Below, piece by piece: positions 1 to 9,414 of a stretch of DNA of 64,000 bases; within the stretch, counting starts at the first letter, position 1; the number at the start of each line of letters is the position of its first letter. Below the pieces are notes generated by a model. It saw only the letters and a program-made list of their open reading frames with translations, did not search any database and was not told the DNA's origin. The position numbers were made by a program, and so were the translations under genes. The stretch spans positions 248,001 to 312,000 of the forward strand of contig JAVKCG010000053.1 of assembly GCA_040222875.1 (NCBI GenBank), read 5' to 3'. This DNA is from JAJCYL01 sp040222875 (GTDB lineage Bacteria > Bacteroidota > Bacteroidia > Cytophagales > Cyclobacteriaceae).

Positions 1-1052
1 TTTACATCAGCCACAAACTCCCTGAACTTGGCTTCTTCATCTTTTTTGCAGATTACCAGTACGTCATCAAAATCAGCAATTAGGTAGCCATCTAAATCCT
101 GGACAAGTACAACTTTCTTTGGGTTTGAGTGTACCAGATTATTTTTTGAACCATAAAAAAGTGCATTGTTACCTGTCACTACATTTTCATCCTGATCTTT
201 GTCTTTAATGTCGTAGAGTGAATTCCATGAGCCGAGATCAGACCACCCAAAATCCCCAAGAACTACATAAACGTTCTCCGCTTTCTCCATTATGCCATAA
301 TCAATTGAGATGTTTTTGCTATGTGAGTAAGCAGTTTTTATAAAATCACTTTCTGAATCTGTAAAGTAATGGTCAGATCCTTCGGCAAATAATTCCGCAA
401 CTTCAGAAAGGTGTGCTTCAAAGGCATTAATTATTGATTCCACTGACCAAATAAATATTCCAGCATTCCACACAAAATCACCACTTGCCAAAAATGTCTT
501 AGCTAAATCTAGCTGCGGCTTTTCCGTGAAGGTTTTTACTTTTTTAACCTGCTCATCACTTTCAAAAAATTGAATGTATCCGTATCCGGTTTCAGGTCGG
601 GTAGGTTGAATACCAAGTGTAATTAACTTATCACTTTCCACCGTTGATTGAACAGCCTTTGAAATACAGTTTAGGTATTCGGTTTCGCCGAAAATGGCGT
701 GGTCAGCGGGTGACACTACTATTACTGCATTGGGGTCTTTCTTTCTTATTTTATAGGCTGCATAAGCAATGCATGGAGCCGTATTTCTTCTGGTAGGCTC
801 TAAAAGCACCTGATGATCAGATATACCCTCAATTTGATCTTTAATGATGTTTCCGTATTGTTGATTAGAGACTACGTAAATGTTATCTTCGCTTGCCAAA
901 TTTTTGAAGCGGTCATATGTCATCTGGAGCAGGGTTTTACCAACTCCTAAAACATCAATAAACTGTTTGGGTTTGGCATTTCTGCTATATGGCCAAAACC
1001 GGCTACCTATGCCTCCGGCCATGATTACCACATAGAGGTTTTCAATTCTCAT
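1..1052 (-). CDS. manC: Mannose-1-phosphate guanylyltransferase (3' end cut by window edge)
   Basis: This enzyme makes GDP-mannose from mannose-1-phosphate and GTP in the cytoplasm, for exopolysaccharide and glycan synthesis. The start is ATG at 1052; the protein opens MRIENLYVVIMAGGIGSRFW and continues with the nucleotidyltransferase signature PYSRNAKPKQF. Further family motifs are TRRNTAPCIAYAA, SPADHAI, FTEKPQ, GDFVWNAGIF and GDFGWSDLGSW. About 350 residues are visible and the family is about 355-360 long when it lacks the fused isomerase domain, so only a few residues should be missing. The gene is divergent from recQ. The reading frame is open to the window edge, so the stop codon is not seen. 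Confidence 0.9.
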   Translation of the reverse strand, partial: MRIENLYVVIMAGGIGSRFWPYSRNAKPKQFIDVLGVGKTLLQMTYDRFKNLASEDNIYVVSNQQYGNIIKDQIEGISDHQVLLEPTRRNTAPCIAYAAYKIRKKDPNAVIVVSPADHAIFGETEYLNCISKAVQSTVESDKLITLGIQPTRPETGYGYIQFFESDEQVKKVKTFTEKPQLDLAKTFLASGDFVWNAGIFIWSVESIINAFEAHLSEVAELFAEGSDHYFTDSESDFIKTAYSHSKNISIDYGIMEKAENVYVVLGDFGWSDLGSWNSLYDIKDKDQDENVVTGNNALFYGSKNNLVHSNPKKVVLVQDLDGYLIADFDDVLVICKKDEEAKFREFVADV

Positions 1053-1080
1053 CAAGTAATGGGTTTGATACTGAGTGTTG

Positions 1081-1088
1081 CAAATATA
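1081..1088 (-). promoter_or_regulatory. -7 element of the manC promoter
   Basis: Read on the minus strand this is TATATTTG, an exact match to the Bacteroidota -7 consensus TAnnTTTG. It lies 28 nt upstream of the manC ATG. No good -33 TTG is seen at the usual spacing. Confidence 0.5.
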
Positions 1089-1247
1089 AGCGGAATTGAA
1101 AGTTGGGTTTTGATTCGGATGATCGTTAAATCAAATGCTAATAAGACATACTTTGTAATTAAAAATTGTTAAATTCAATTGATTAGACTGTTTCTAAAGG
1201 TCGTTGAACTGTTAAGTTCATTTAGTTAGTAAAAGTTTGAGAAGAAT

Positions 1248-3431
1248 ATGGAAATAGTTGCAAGCCAAGGCACTGAGTTAAAAGATAAGCTCAAGGAAGT
1301 TTTTGGCTATAATAGTTTCAGGGGCAACCAGGAAATTATCATTGATAATATCATGGGCGGTAAGAACACGTTTGTGATAATGCCCACTGGTGCTGGCAAG
1401 TCTCTTTGCTATCAGTTGCCTGCGATTGTAAAAGATGGTACGGCCGTTGTAATCTCACCCCTAATCGCACTGATGAAGAATCAGGTAGATCAGATGAATG
1501 CTGTGGGGATAAATGCACAGTTTTTGAATTCAACCTTGTCAAAATCAGAGATGTCACGGGTGAAGAGGGAGACCTTAGAGGGGAAAGTAAGGCTACTCTA
1601 TGTGGCGCCTGAATCACTTACCAAAGAAGAAAATGTAGCGTTTCTTAATAAAGCCAACTTATCATTTGCAGCAATAGATGAAGCTCACTGTATCTCAGAG
1701 TGGGGGCATGATTTCCGGCCTGAATACAGAAAAATTAAGAATATTCTTGGGCAGATCAGCGATATGCCAATAATAGCACTTACGGCAACAGCAACACCCA
1801 AGGTTCAACTGGATATTCAGAAAAATCTTCAAATGGAAGATGCTGATTTATTCAAATCATCATTTAACAGGGAGAACCTGTACTATGAAGTGAGGCCCAA
1901 GAAAGAAGCTAAAAAGCAGCTGATCAAATTTGTAAAGAAGCACAAGGGAAAGTCTGGGATCGTCTACTGCTTAAGCCGAAAAAAAGTTGAGGAGATAGCA
2001 GAATTTTTAAGGGTAAACGATGTAAAAGCTGCGCCTTATCATGCTGGGTTGGACGGCCCGGTTAGAATGAGAAATCAAGATAATTTTTTGAATGAGGAGG
2101 TAGATGTAATTGTTGCAACAATTGCTTTTGGAATGGGTATTGACAAGCCTGATGTCAGGTTTGTGATTCATTATGATGCACCAAAATCTATAGAGGGATA
2201 TTATCAGGAAACCGGTAGGGCAGGAAGAGATGGACTTGAGGGCAACTGCTTAATGTTTTATAGTTACAATGACATCCTCAAACTTGAAAAGTTCAATAAA
2301 GACAAGACTGTAACTGAACGGGAGAACGCAAGGATTCTTTTAGAAGAGATGACTGCGTATGCCGAGTCGGCCGTTTGCAGGAGGAAACAACTGCTGCATT
2401 ACTTCGGTGAAAGTTTTGAGAAAGATTGTGGCTTTTGTGACAATTGCGTTCACCCGAAAGAGCAATATGACGGTGAAGAGCACATTGCAAAAATTGTAAA
2501 AGCCGCACTTGAGACAGGTGAACGTTTCGGCATGGGGCACCTCTGTGATGTTGTACGTGGGATAAATAACCCTCATGTCAAAAGCAACGGTCATGATAAA
2601 GTGAGTTCGTTTGGTAGTGGGGATACTGAAACCGATCTTTTTTGGAAATCAGTTACAAGGCAGACATTGTTGAATGAATTTCTAAAGAAAGACATTGAAT
2701 CTGTTGGTGTTCTAAAAGTTACTTCAAAGGGGAAAAGTTTTATTGAAGATCCTTACCCGGTAAAACTGTCTAAAGATCACGAATATAATACTGAGGGTGA
2801 AGAGGAAGAGCCAGGTAGGGAGTCTATCAATACCAAAGCCTACGACCAGGTGCTTTTTGAAATGTTGAAAGGCCTTAGGAAAACGCTTGGTAGGCAGAAA
2901 AATTTACCGCCATATGTAATTTTCCAGGATCCATCCCTTGAAGAGATGGCAACCATTTATCCGACAACCAGGGATGAGCTTGCACAGGTGAATGGTGTAG
3001 GAATGGGCAAGGTGATGAAATTTGGGCAGCCTTTTTTAGACCTTATAAATACTTATGTAGAAGAAAACGATATCGAAACAGCAGGGAGCGTTTTGATTAA
3101 ATCTGCTGTCAATAAATCAAAGAACAAAATCTTTATCATTCAGCAAATTGATAAGAAAATGGACTTGGATGAAATCGCTGATTCCAAGGGGATTTCATAT
3201 GATGATTTGTTAAATGAAATTGAAAATATTTGCTATTCAGGCACTAAACTGAATCTCAATTACTACATTGATCATGTGCTGGATGAAGACCGTCAGGAGG
3301 ACATCTATGACTACTTCATGAACTCCGATACTGACGATATTAATGCCGCTTTGGATGAATTTGATGGTGAATACTCTGAAGACGAGGTTCGGCTGATGCG
3401 GATTAAATTCATGTCAGAGCATGCTAATTAA
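1248..3431 (+). CDS. recQ: ATP-dependent DNA helicase RecQ
   Basis: This is a 3'-5' superfamily 2 helicase for recombination and fork repair. Motif I is PTGAGKSLCYQ (about residues 45-55), motif II is DEAH (about 143), and motif VI is QETGRAGRDG (about 320). The RQC zinc site is visible as CRRKQLLHYFGE followed by CGFCDNC (about 380-405). An HRDC domain follows (near PYVIFQDPSLEEMA, about 560-635). A helical acidic tail of about 90 residues ends the protein, as in many Bacteroidota RecQ proteins; at 727 aa it is longer than E. coli RecQ (about 610). The ATG follows the A-rich sequence gagaagaat. The stop overlaps the stop of the convergent phosphodiesterase gene. Confidence 0.96.
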   Translation: MEIVASQGTELKDKLKEVFGYNSFRGNQEIIIDNIMGGKNTFVIMPTGAGKSLCYQLPAIVKDGTAVVISPLIALMKNQVDQMNAVGINAQFLNSTLSKSEMSRVKRETLEGKVRLLYVAPESLTKEENVAFLNKANLSFAAIDEAHCISEWGHDFRPEYRKIKNILGQISDMPIIALTATATPKVQLDIQKNLQMEDADLFKSSFNRENLYYEVRPKKEAKKQLIKFVKKHKGKSGIVYCLSRKKVEEIAEFLRVNDVKAAPYHAGLDGPVRMRNQDNFLNEEVDVIVATIAFGMGIDKPDVRFVIHYDAPKSIEGYYQETGRAGRDGLEGNCLMFYSYNDILKLEKFNKDKTVTERENARILLEEMTAYAESAVCRRKQLLHYFGESFEKDCGFCDNCVHPKEQYDGEEHIAKIVKAALETGERFGMGHLCDVVRGINNPHVKSNGHDKVSSFGSGDTETDLFWKSVTRQTLLNEFLKKDIESVGVLKVTSKGKSFIEDPYPVKLSKDHEYNTEGEEEEPGRESINTKAYDQVLFEMLKGLRKTLGRQKNLPPYVIFQDPSLEEMATIYPTTRDELAQVNGVGMGKVMKFGQPFLDLINTYVEENDIETAGSVLIKSAVNKSKNKIFIIQQIDKKMDLDEIADSKGISYDDLLNEIENICYSGTKLNLNYYIDHVLDEDRQEDIYDYFMNSDTDDINAALDEFDGEYSEDEVRLMRIKFMSEHAN

Positions 3432-4363
3432 GGCACAGGCTCAATAATTTTATTAGGAGGGATTTGCGATTGCCATATCCTGTCCGGATAATCGGTTATA
3501 ATTCCATCAACACCCCAGTCATATAATTGCTCCATTTCAGCAATTTCATTGACAGTCCACGGAATCACCAGCATTCCTTTTTCATGAATTTGCTTGACGG
3601 TTTCCCTATCAAGAAGCTTGTAATAACAACTGTAAATTTCGGGAGTGAATCCAAGAGCCTCAAGGTTAGCATCTAAGCCATTCTGATTTTCCACTAGTGC
3701 AGCTAATTTCACTTCAGGATATTTTTCGTTAAAATATTGTAACACCCTGAAATCGAATGATTGAATGGACACCCTGTTCCAATCAATTCTTCCATCAATT
3801 GTTTTATAAACAAGGTCTGAAAATTCATTAGGTGATGGATGAAAAATGTCATCACCCTCTGGTTGACTTTTAATTTCGATATTATACCTAACAGCAAACT
3901 TACCAGTCTTTTCAAGATATTGTTCGATGCCACCGACTATTTCCGTTAAAAGCGGCTTTGGGGAACTCACCAACTCCTGTTCTGGAAACCTCGGATTTTG
4001 AATCGAACCACAATCGAACCTGCTAACCTCGGCGTAAGTCATTTGATAGATATTAAAATCTCTTGCAGAATCCTCAGCTATCGGATTCCCAAAACTGTCT
4101 TTGCAGAACAAGTGTGAAAACCAGGGTTCATGTGAAACCACCAATTGACCATCTTTAGTAACAGCCAGATCCATTTCAAGCGTGGTTACATTATAACTTA
4201 GGGCCTTTAGAAATCCTGGCAAAGAGTTTTCCGGAGCCAATCCCCTGGCTCCTCTATGCCCTTGTAGGTCAAGCCAAATCTTTGTTTCATTGACAGTCCA
4301 TAACGGCTTTTTTGATTCACAACTCACAATGAATGAAATTAATAGAAGTAATGTAAGCCTCAT
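3428..4363 (-). CDS. Glycerophosphodiester phosphodiesterase, lipoprotein
   Basis: It is predicted to hydrolyse glycerophosphodiesters such as deacylated phospholipid headgroups to glycerol-3-phosphate plus an alcohol. The N-terminus is a lipoprotein signal with lipobox LLLISFIVSC, so the enzyme should be anchored outside the inner membrane. The GDPD motifs are GHRGARGLAPENS (about 36-48), the metal-binding EMDL, and VVSHEPW with the second catalytic histidine. The C-terminus GVDGIITDYPD is the usual end of the barrel. The start codon overlaps the stop of the upstream aquaglyceroporin gene (ATGA), which suggests translational coupling. The pair would release and then import glycerol-type compounds; that role is inferred from context. 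Confidence 0.9.
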   Translation of the reverse strand: MRLTLLLLISFIVSCESKKPLWTVNETKIWLDLQGHRGARGLAPENSLPGFLKALSYNVTTLEMDLAVTKDGQLVVSHEPWFSHLFCKDSFGNPIAEDSARDFNIYQMTYAEVSRFDCGSIQNPRFPEQELVSSPKPLLTEIVGGIEQYLEKTGKFAVRYNIEIKSQPEGDDIFHPSPNEFSDLVYKTIDGRIDWNRVSIQSFDFRVLQYFNEKYPEVKLAALVENQNGLDANLEALGFTPEIYSCYYKLLDRETVKQIHEKGMLVIPWTVNEIAEMEQLYDWGVDGIITDYPDRIWQSQIPPNKIIEPVP

Positions 4364-5151
4364 TTTCTTAGTGCCTGGATAATTGTGAGAACGATTATAA
4401 GAATGTTCAACAAAGAAATGATGATGAATAGGTCAGTTAAGTTGCCCCGAAAAAAAGCGTCGTAGGTTAAAGAACCTTGCATACCTCCTAAAAGAGGGCC
4501 AGCTACCGGTATCCACGAATAAATCCAATTGGAGCCACCTTTACCCTTTATTGGTAATAAAAAGTGGGCGATTCTTGGGCCCAGGTCCCTGGCAGGGTTG
4601 ATGGCATATCCCGTGGTTCCGCCCATCGAGAGACCAATAGCTACAATAAGCGCTCCGATTGCTATCGGGTTTAGCCCTTCCGTGAACTGGTTTGCTCCAA
4701 TTAGCTGGATAACGAAAACTAACGCAAAAGTTCCGATCATCTCCGATATCAAATTGGCCAGCCGGTTTTCGATGGCAGGTCCGGTACTGAATACTCCAAG
4801 TTTAGTGGCTTCATCTTCAGTGGCTTCCCAATGATGCAAATAATGGAGCCATACCAATGCGGCACCAAAAATTGCACCCAGCATTTGAGCGAGTACATAG
4901 CCCAGCATTTTTTCAGATGGAAAATCGCCGGTGACCATTAGACCGATGGTCACCGCGGGATTTATATGAGCACCACTAATTCTGCCAACGGCATAAATTG
5001 CCATGGTTACGGCCAAACCCCAACCAATTGCAATCACCAACCATCCCGAATCTTTAACAAAAGATTTCTTAAGGCTAACCCCGGCATTAACTCCGCACCC
5101 AAACAAGATAAGCAGCATAGTGCCAAAAAACTCGGCTAAATATTCACCCAT
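4360..5151 (-). CDS. Aquaglyceroporin, MIP family (GlpF-like)
   Basis: This is an inner-membrane channel for glycerol or water. Both pore motifs are present: GAHINPAVTIG in the first half and GYAINPARDLGPR in the second. The aspartate after NPAR is typical of glycerol facilitators rather than strict water channels. Six hydrophobic segments plus two half-helices fit the family, as does the length of about 263 aa. I place the start at the ATG at 5151 (MGEYLAEFFGT), which matches family N-termini; an in-frame TTG at 5169 would add six residues. It is the first gene of a two-gene operon with the glycerophosphodiesterase. No glycerol kinase gene lies nearby. Confidence 0.9.
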   Translation of the reverse strand: MGEYLAEFFGTMLLILFGCGVNAGVSLKKSFVKDSGWLVIAIGWGLAVTMAIYAVGRISGAHINPAVTIGLMVTGDFPSEKMLGYVLAQMLGAIFGAALVWLHYLHHWEATEDEATKLGVFSTGPAIENRLANLISEMIGTFALVFVIQLIGANQFTEGLNPIAIGALIVAIGLSMGGTTGYAINPARDLGPRIAHFLLPIKGKGGSNWIYSWIPVAGPLLGGMQGSLTYDAFFRGNLTDLFIIISLLNILIIVLTIIQALRK

Positions 5152-5223
5152 TAGTTTCTTATTTTTCAATAAAGGAAACCAAAATCTTTTTTAACTGAAA
5201 GCTAAAAGAAGAAACAGCACAGA

Positions 5224-6708
5224 ATGAAAATCTTGTCGGCAACTCAAATCCGTCAGGCGGATCAACATACTATCGAAAATGAACCAATTAAGTCGATAGA
5301 CCTAATGGAGCGGGCATCAAAAGCTTTTCTGCAAATTTTTCTCAAAAAAGTTGATGTTGCTCAAAAAATCCTGGTTGTATGTGGAACCGGAAACAACGGT
5401 GGAGACGGATTGGCAATTTCAAGATTGTTGGCTGAAGAGGGCTTCGTAACTTCGGTGTTCATCATTGGCAATAGCGAAAAAGGCACTTCCGGCTTCCAGA
5501 CAAACCTTAAAAGGTTGAAAGAAGTTGAGGTCAATATTCTTTCAACTCTCAATGTTGATCAATTTGATATTATTATCGATGGCATCTTTGGCTCAGGGTT
5601 GTCAAGAAAGGTAGAAGGGCAATATGCTGAGGTGATTAACAGAATCAACAGCTCCAAAGCATTTAAATTTTCGATCGATATTCCCAGTGGGCTTTTTTGT
5701 GACAGCACAACAGCGGGAGGAGTGACTGTTCAATCTGATGAAACCATTTCATTTCAAGCGCCAAAACTAGCATTTTTTCTTCCGGAAAATGGTGCGTTTG
5801 TAAAAAGCTGGAATGTTGTAGATATCGGTCTTAATCAGTCATACATTAACTCAATCTCTTCGAAATTCGAAACAATAGAAAGAGGCCGGATCATTTCTCT
5901 ATTGACCAATCGACCAAAATTTTTTCATAAAGGAAATGCAGGGAGGGCCCTACTTGTTTCTGGAAGCAAGGGGAAAATTGGAGCTGCTATTTTGGCCGCC
6001 AAAGCTTGCTTGAGATCGGGAGTAGGGCTTTTAACAGTCCATTGTCCTGAAATTGGCAATGTGCCGCTGCAGTCGGCAGTTCCCGAGGCAATGCTGGATT
6101 GTGATGTTGAAAACGACTTCATTTCCTCAGTAAAAGCAACAGACCACATTGACGTTATTGGAATTGGGCCTGGTATTGGCACCAGGAATGAAACAAAAAG
6201 GGCACTTAGAGATTATCTGGAAAGATTGGATAGCCCATTAGTTATTGATGCAGATGCTCTGAACATATTATCTGAGGAGCCCAGTTATTTAGAGTTATTG
6301 CCAGCCAACTGCATCTTAACACCACATCCTGGTGAGTTCAAAAGATTAGTTGGCGAATGGGCCGATGATTTTGAAAGATTAAAAAAACAAAAAGAGCTGT
6401 CAAAAAAACACAATGTCATTGTAATCCTAAAAAATGCCCATACAAGTGTTACTCAACCAGATGGGACAGTGTTTTTTAATACCACGGGTAATCCGGGAAT
6501 GGCTACAGCAGGGAGCGGCGATGTGTTAACCGGAATGCTTACAGGTTTTTTGGCTCAGGGGATGCCTCCCGGAGAATGTGCAATAGCCGGAACATTCATT
6601 CATGGGATGGCCGGTGATTTGGCAAGAGATAAGTTTGGGGAACGCTCCTTAATCGCAACTGATATCATCGATAACATTCCCGAAGCTCTATTAAGTTTAA
6701 AGTTCTGA
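5224..6708 (+). CDS. nnr: Bifunctional NAD(P)HX epimerase / ADP-dependent NAD(P)HX dehydratase
   Basis: This is a repair enzyme that converts hydrated NADH and NADPH back to the active cofactors. The N-terminal YjeF epimerase domain (about 1-215) shows CGTGNNGGDGLAISR and the substrate-site IDIPSGL. The C-terminal ribokinase-like dehydratase domain (about 235-490) shows KGNAGRALLVSGSKGKIGAA, GIGPGIGT, LTPHPGEF and NPGMATAGSGDVLTG. The length of 494 aa is normal for the fused form. It is divergent from the aquaglyceroporin and appears to be a single-gene unit. The ATG at 5224 matches the conserved family N-terminus MKILSATQIRQAD. Confidence 0.95.
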   Translation: MKILSATQIRQADQHTIENEPIKSIDLMERASKAFLQIFLKKVDVAQKILVVCGTGNNGGDGLAISRLLAEEGFVTSVFIIGNSEKGTSGFQTNLKRLKEVEVNILSTLNVDQFDIIIDGIFGSGLSRKVEGQYAEVINRINSSKAFKFSIDIPSGLFCDSTTAGGVTVQSDETISFQAPKLAFFLPENGAFVKSWNVVDIGLNQSYINSISSKFETIERGRIISLLTNRPKFFHKGNAGRALLVSGSKGKIGAAILAAKACLRSGVGLLTVHCPEIGNVPLQSAVPEAMLDCDVENDFISSVKATDHIDVIGIGPGIGTRNETKRALRDYLERLDSPLVIDADALNILSEEPSYLELLPANCILTPHPGEFKRLVGEWADDFERLKKQKELSKKHNVIVILKNAHTSVTQPDGTVFFNTTGNPGMATAGSGDVLTGMLTGFLAQGMPPGECAIAGTFIHGMAGDLARDKFGERSLIATDIIDNIPEALLSLKF

Positions 6709-6862
6709 TGTTTGGTTGTGTACAACTTATTCTATGAATAATTCAATTGAATCAAAATCATCGGTAACGCTTAATCTCTAAGAATATTTTAATTATTGAT
6801 CGAACATTAGTGTTTTTATTCCGTATTTTGTACTATATTCATTAAGAAATCTAATTTAAGAG

Positions 6863-7246
6863 TTGAAAAAAGTAGTCATCATATTGTTTTTTGCATGCGC
6901 CTTTGGAGGGTTTGATTCTCTCGGCCAGGATCGCAACGATGACAACCAACAAACAAATTTGGATTACTTCAATGAAACTGAACTTCAGGTTGAAAGCCAA
7001 ATTGAAATTTATCCTAACCCAGTAGTTGAGTATCTACATGTAAGAATTGATAGATCTGAGTTGGTCAATCTCACTTTTGAAATGCACAGCTTAATTGGAA
7101 ATGACGTCCAAATTGAAGTTGAAGAAATTGGCGGAAATGCTTTTAGGATACCGGTGGAGAACTTTGCTAACGGATACTATTTCATAGTGATAAAAGATGA
7201 CGTCACCCGCTTTAACAAAGCTTTCAAATTCCTCAAAAAAGATTAA
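6863..7246 (+). CDS. Small exported protein consisting mostly of a T9SS type A sorting domain
   Basis: It has a signal peptide (MKKVVIILFFACAFGGFDSLGQ), a polar linker of about 25 residues, and then a C-terminal domain of the type IX secretion system. The hallmark motif IEIYPNPV (about 48-55) opens it and the usual ending is present (NGYYFIVIKDD, then a basic Lys-rich tail). There is essentially no cargo domain. The start is TTG at 6863, chosen because the signal peptide begins there and no in-frame ATG precedes it. The protein should cross the outer membrane by T9SS; what it does there cannot be read from the sequence. It is flanked by nnr and a channel gene with no clear functional link. 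Confidence 0.8.
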   Translation: MKKVVIILFFACAFGGFDSLGQDRNDDNQQTNLDYFNETELQVESQIEIYPNPVVEYLHVRIDRSELVNLTFEMHSLIGNDVQIEVEEIGGNAFRIPVENFANGYYFIVIKDDVTRFNKAFKFLKKD

Positions 7247-7397
7247 GCTGATTCTCAGCAGCTTAAGGTGCCCCTAAATACCCAATATTTCTTTTCTCAA
7301 GAAGCTGTTATGCAGTTTTGAGATACGATTGTAATTTTACAAGGCTTCCAGCCGCTCAATAATTAGTTACATCAGTAACGTAATTGAATATTAATTC

Positions 7398-7405
7398 TAT
7401 TTTTG
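7398..7405 (+). promoter_or_regulatory. -7 element next to the channel gene start
   Basis: TATTTTTG is an exact TAnnTTTG match ending only 5 nt before the ATG at 7411. If it is used, the transcript would begin at or within a few bases of the start codon. No -33 TTG is seen at 19-20 nt spacing. Confidence 0.45.
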
Positions 7406-7410
7406 CCTAG

Positions 7411-9312
7411 ATGAGCGAGGTTCCGTTTCGTAAAAAGTTTAAATACGCTTTTGATAATTTTTTCTCCAAGGGAACGGTCGCTCTGATCTACTGGCTGGGT
7501 CTCTTCACCCTTTTCTTAATTGTACTATTCACAGCAATACTCCTCATTATCGGATTGCTGCCTCAAGATTTAGAGCATTTCAGTTTTGGTGAAGCATTTT
7601 GGATTAACTTAACTCATATCATTGACCCTGGCGCAATGGGCAATGTAGAACTCCCATGGACTCTAAGGCTATATCAGATATTCATAACCATAATAGGTAT
7701 AGTTGTTCTCAGTACACTGATTGGTTTGGTGTCAAATGGTATTCTTGATAAAATCCAGGACTTAAGAAAAGGCCGATCTTTTGTAATTGAAGAAGACCAT
7801 GTGCTGATTTTGGGATGGTCATCTAAAATTTTTACAATCATTTCCGAATTGGTCATTGCCAACGAGAATGTAAAAGATCCGGTTATAGTTATTCTCGCTG
7901 ATAGGGATAAAGTAGACATGGAGGATGATTTGAGGGATAAGGTCGGCGATACTCAAAACACAAAGGTTATTTGCAGAACTGGCAACCCAATTGATATCGA
8001 TGATCTCTACATCGCAAATCCATTTGAGACCAAGTCGATCATAATACTTGACAAGGACAATGAGAACTCCGATTCACAGATTATAAAGACAATCCTGGCA
8101 ATCGTAACCAATCCTGGAAGGAGAGAGGAGCCTTACCACATCACCGCTGAAATTGAAGACAGTAAGAACTATGAGGTGGCTAAAATGGTCGGCGGAGACG
8201 AGGTTGAACTAATCTTATCAGATGAATTCATCTCAAGAATCATGGTTCAGACCAGTCGCCAGTCAGGTTTGAGTGTTGTTTACATCGAACTGATGGACTT
8301 TGGCGGCGATGAAATTTACTTCTACGAAGAGGCCAAAACAGTAGGCAAAACTTTCAGGGAGGTACTTTTCATGTACGAAGACTCAGCTATTATCGGCGTA
8401 CAATTCGCAGATAATTCTGTTGTTTTGAACCCCCCAATGGATACAGTGATGCGCAAGGGTGACCGGGTGATTGGGGTAACAGAGGATGACGACACCTTAA
8501 TAGTGAGTGAGGGAATTAAGGTCACTGTTGAGGAGCACCGTATTACAACACTTGACAGACCAGAACGTGAGAAGGAACGCATCATCATTTTAGGCTGGAA
8601 TGACAGGGCCAAGAACATTGTAATGGAGCTGGATAATTATGTGCCCAATGGTTCACTGGTTCACATCGTTTCAAAGTTCGATGTGCCTGAGGATGTCAAA
8701 ACAAAACACCTGGCTAATTTTAATAATATTGAGATTACGTACGATCGTGATGATACTACAGACAGGCGGGTAATCGAATCATTAGACATTCCTAGCTACG
8801 ACTACGTGATGTTGCTTTGTTATCAGGAACATTTTCCAATACAGGAAGCAGATGCGCAAACTTTAATTACACTTCTTCATTTAAGGGATATTTCGGAAGA
8901 AACTAAAAAGCATATAAATCTGGTTTCTGAAATGCTGGATATGCGAAATCGTCAACTTGCTGATATTACCAGTGCCGATGACTTCATTGTGAGTGATAAA
9001 CTCTTAAGCTTGTTGATGAGCCAGGTTGCTGAAAACAAATACCTAATGAGGGTGTTTGAAGATCTGTTTGACGCCGAGGGCTCAGAAATTTATATTAAGC
9101 CTGCCAGGGAATATGTTAAACTGGGCCAGCCAGTTAATTTCTATACCATACTTGAATCAGCAGCCAGAAAGAATGAAGTTGCCATCGGTTATCGAATAAT
9201 GGCCAACGCAAAAGTTGGCGATGAAGGCTATGGGGTGATTGTGAACCCTAAAAAATCAGACAGGGTGGAGCTTGCCGATGAAGATATGATCATCGTTCTG
9301 TCAGAAGACTAA
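7411..9312 (+). CDS. CASTOR/POLLUX-type ion channel with two RCK-like domains
   Basis: The protein resembles the bacterial relatives of the plant nuclear channels CASTOR, POLLUX and DMI1. Two N-terminal membrane segments are visible (about 22-50 and 88-112), and the segment between them holds the candidate pore region HIIDPGAMGN (about 68-78). The long cytoplasmic part has two Rossmann-type RCK units, one beginning at DHVLILGWSSK (about 130) and one at ERIIILGWNDR (about 388), and a TrkA-C-like tail. The architecture fits a ligand-gated cation channel; the ion carried cannot be deduced from the sequence. The length of 633 aa is normal for bacterial members. It appears to be a single-gene unit. 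Confidence 0.82.
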   Translation: MSEVPFRKKFKYAFDNFFSKGTVALIYWLGLFTLFLIVLFTAILLIIGLLPQDLEHFSFGEAFWINLTHIIDPGAMGNVELPWTLRLYQIFITIIGIVVLSTLIGLVSNGILDKIQDLRKGRSFVIEEDHVLILGWSSKIFTIISELVIANENVKDPVIVILADRDKVDMEDDLRDKVGDTQNTKVICRTGNPIDIDDLYIANPFETKSIIILDKDNENSDSQIIKTILAIVTNPGRREEPYHITAEIEDSKNYEVAKMVGGDEVELILSDEFISRIMVQTSRQSGLSVVYIELMDFGGDEIYFYEEAKTVGKTFREVLFMYEDSAIIGVQFADNSVVLNPPMDTVMRKGDRVIGVTEDDDTLIVSEGIKVTVEEHRITTLDRPEREKERIIILGWNDRAKNIVMELDNYVPNGSLVHIVSKFDVPEDVKTKHLANFNNIEITYDRDDTTDRRVIESLDIPSYDYVMLLCYQEHFPIQEADAQTLITLLHLRDISEETKKHINLVSEMLDMRNRQLADITSADDFIVSDKLLSLLMSQVAENKYLMRVFEDLFDAEGSEIYIKPAREYVKLGQPVNFYTILESAARKNEVAIGYRIMANAKVGDEGYGVIVNPKKSDRVELADEDMIIVLSED

Positions 9313-9414
9313 TTTATTTCTATTTCCCGTTCCTCTTCCATGTAATCCTTTGATTCGGTTAAAATTGATATATTGACCTGACAATATACAATTACAACAT
9401 TATTTGATCTAAAA

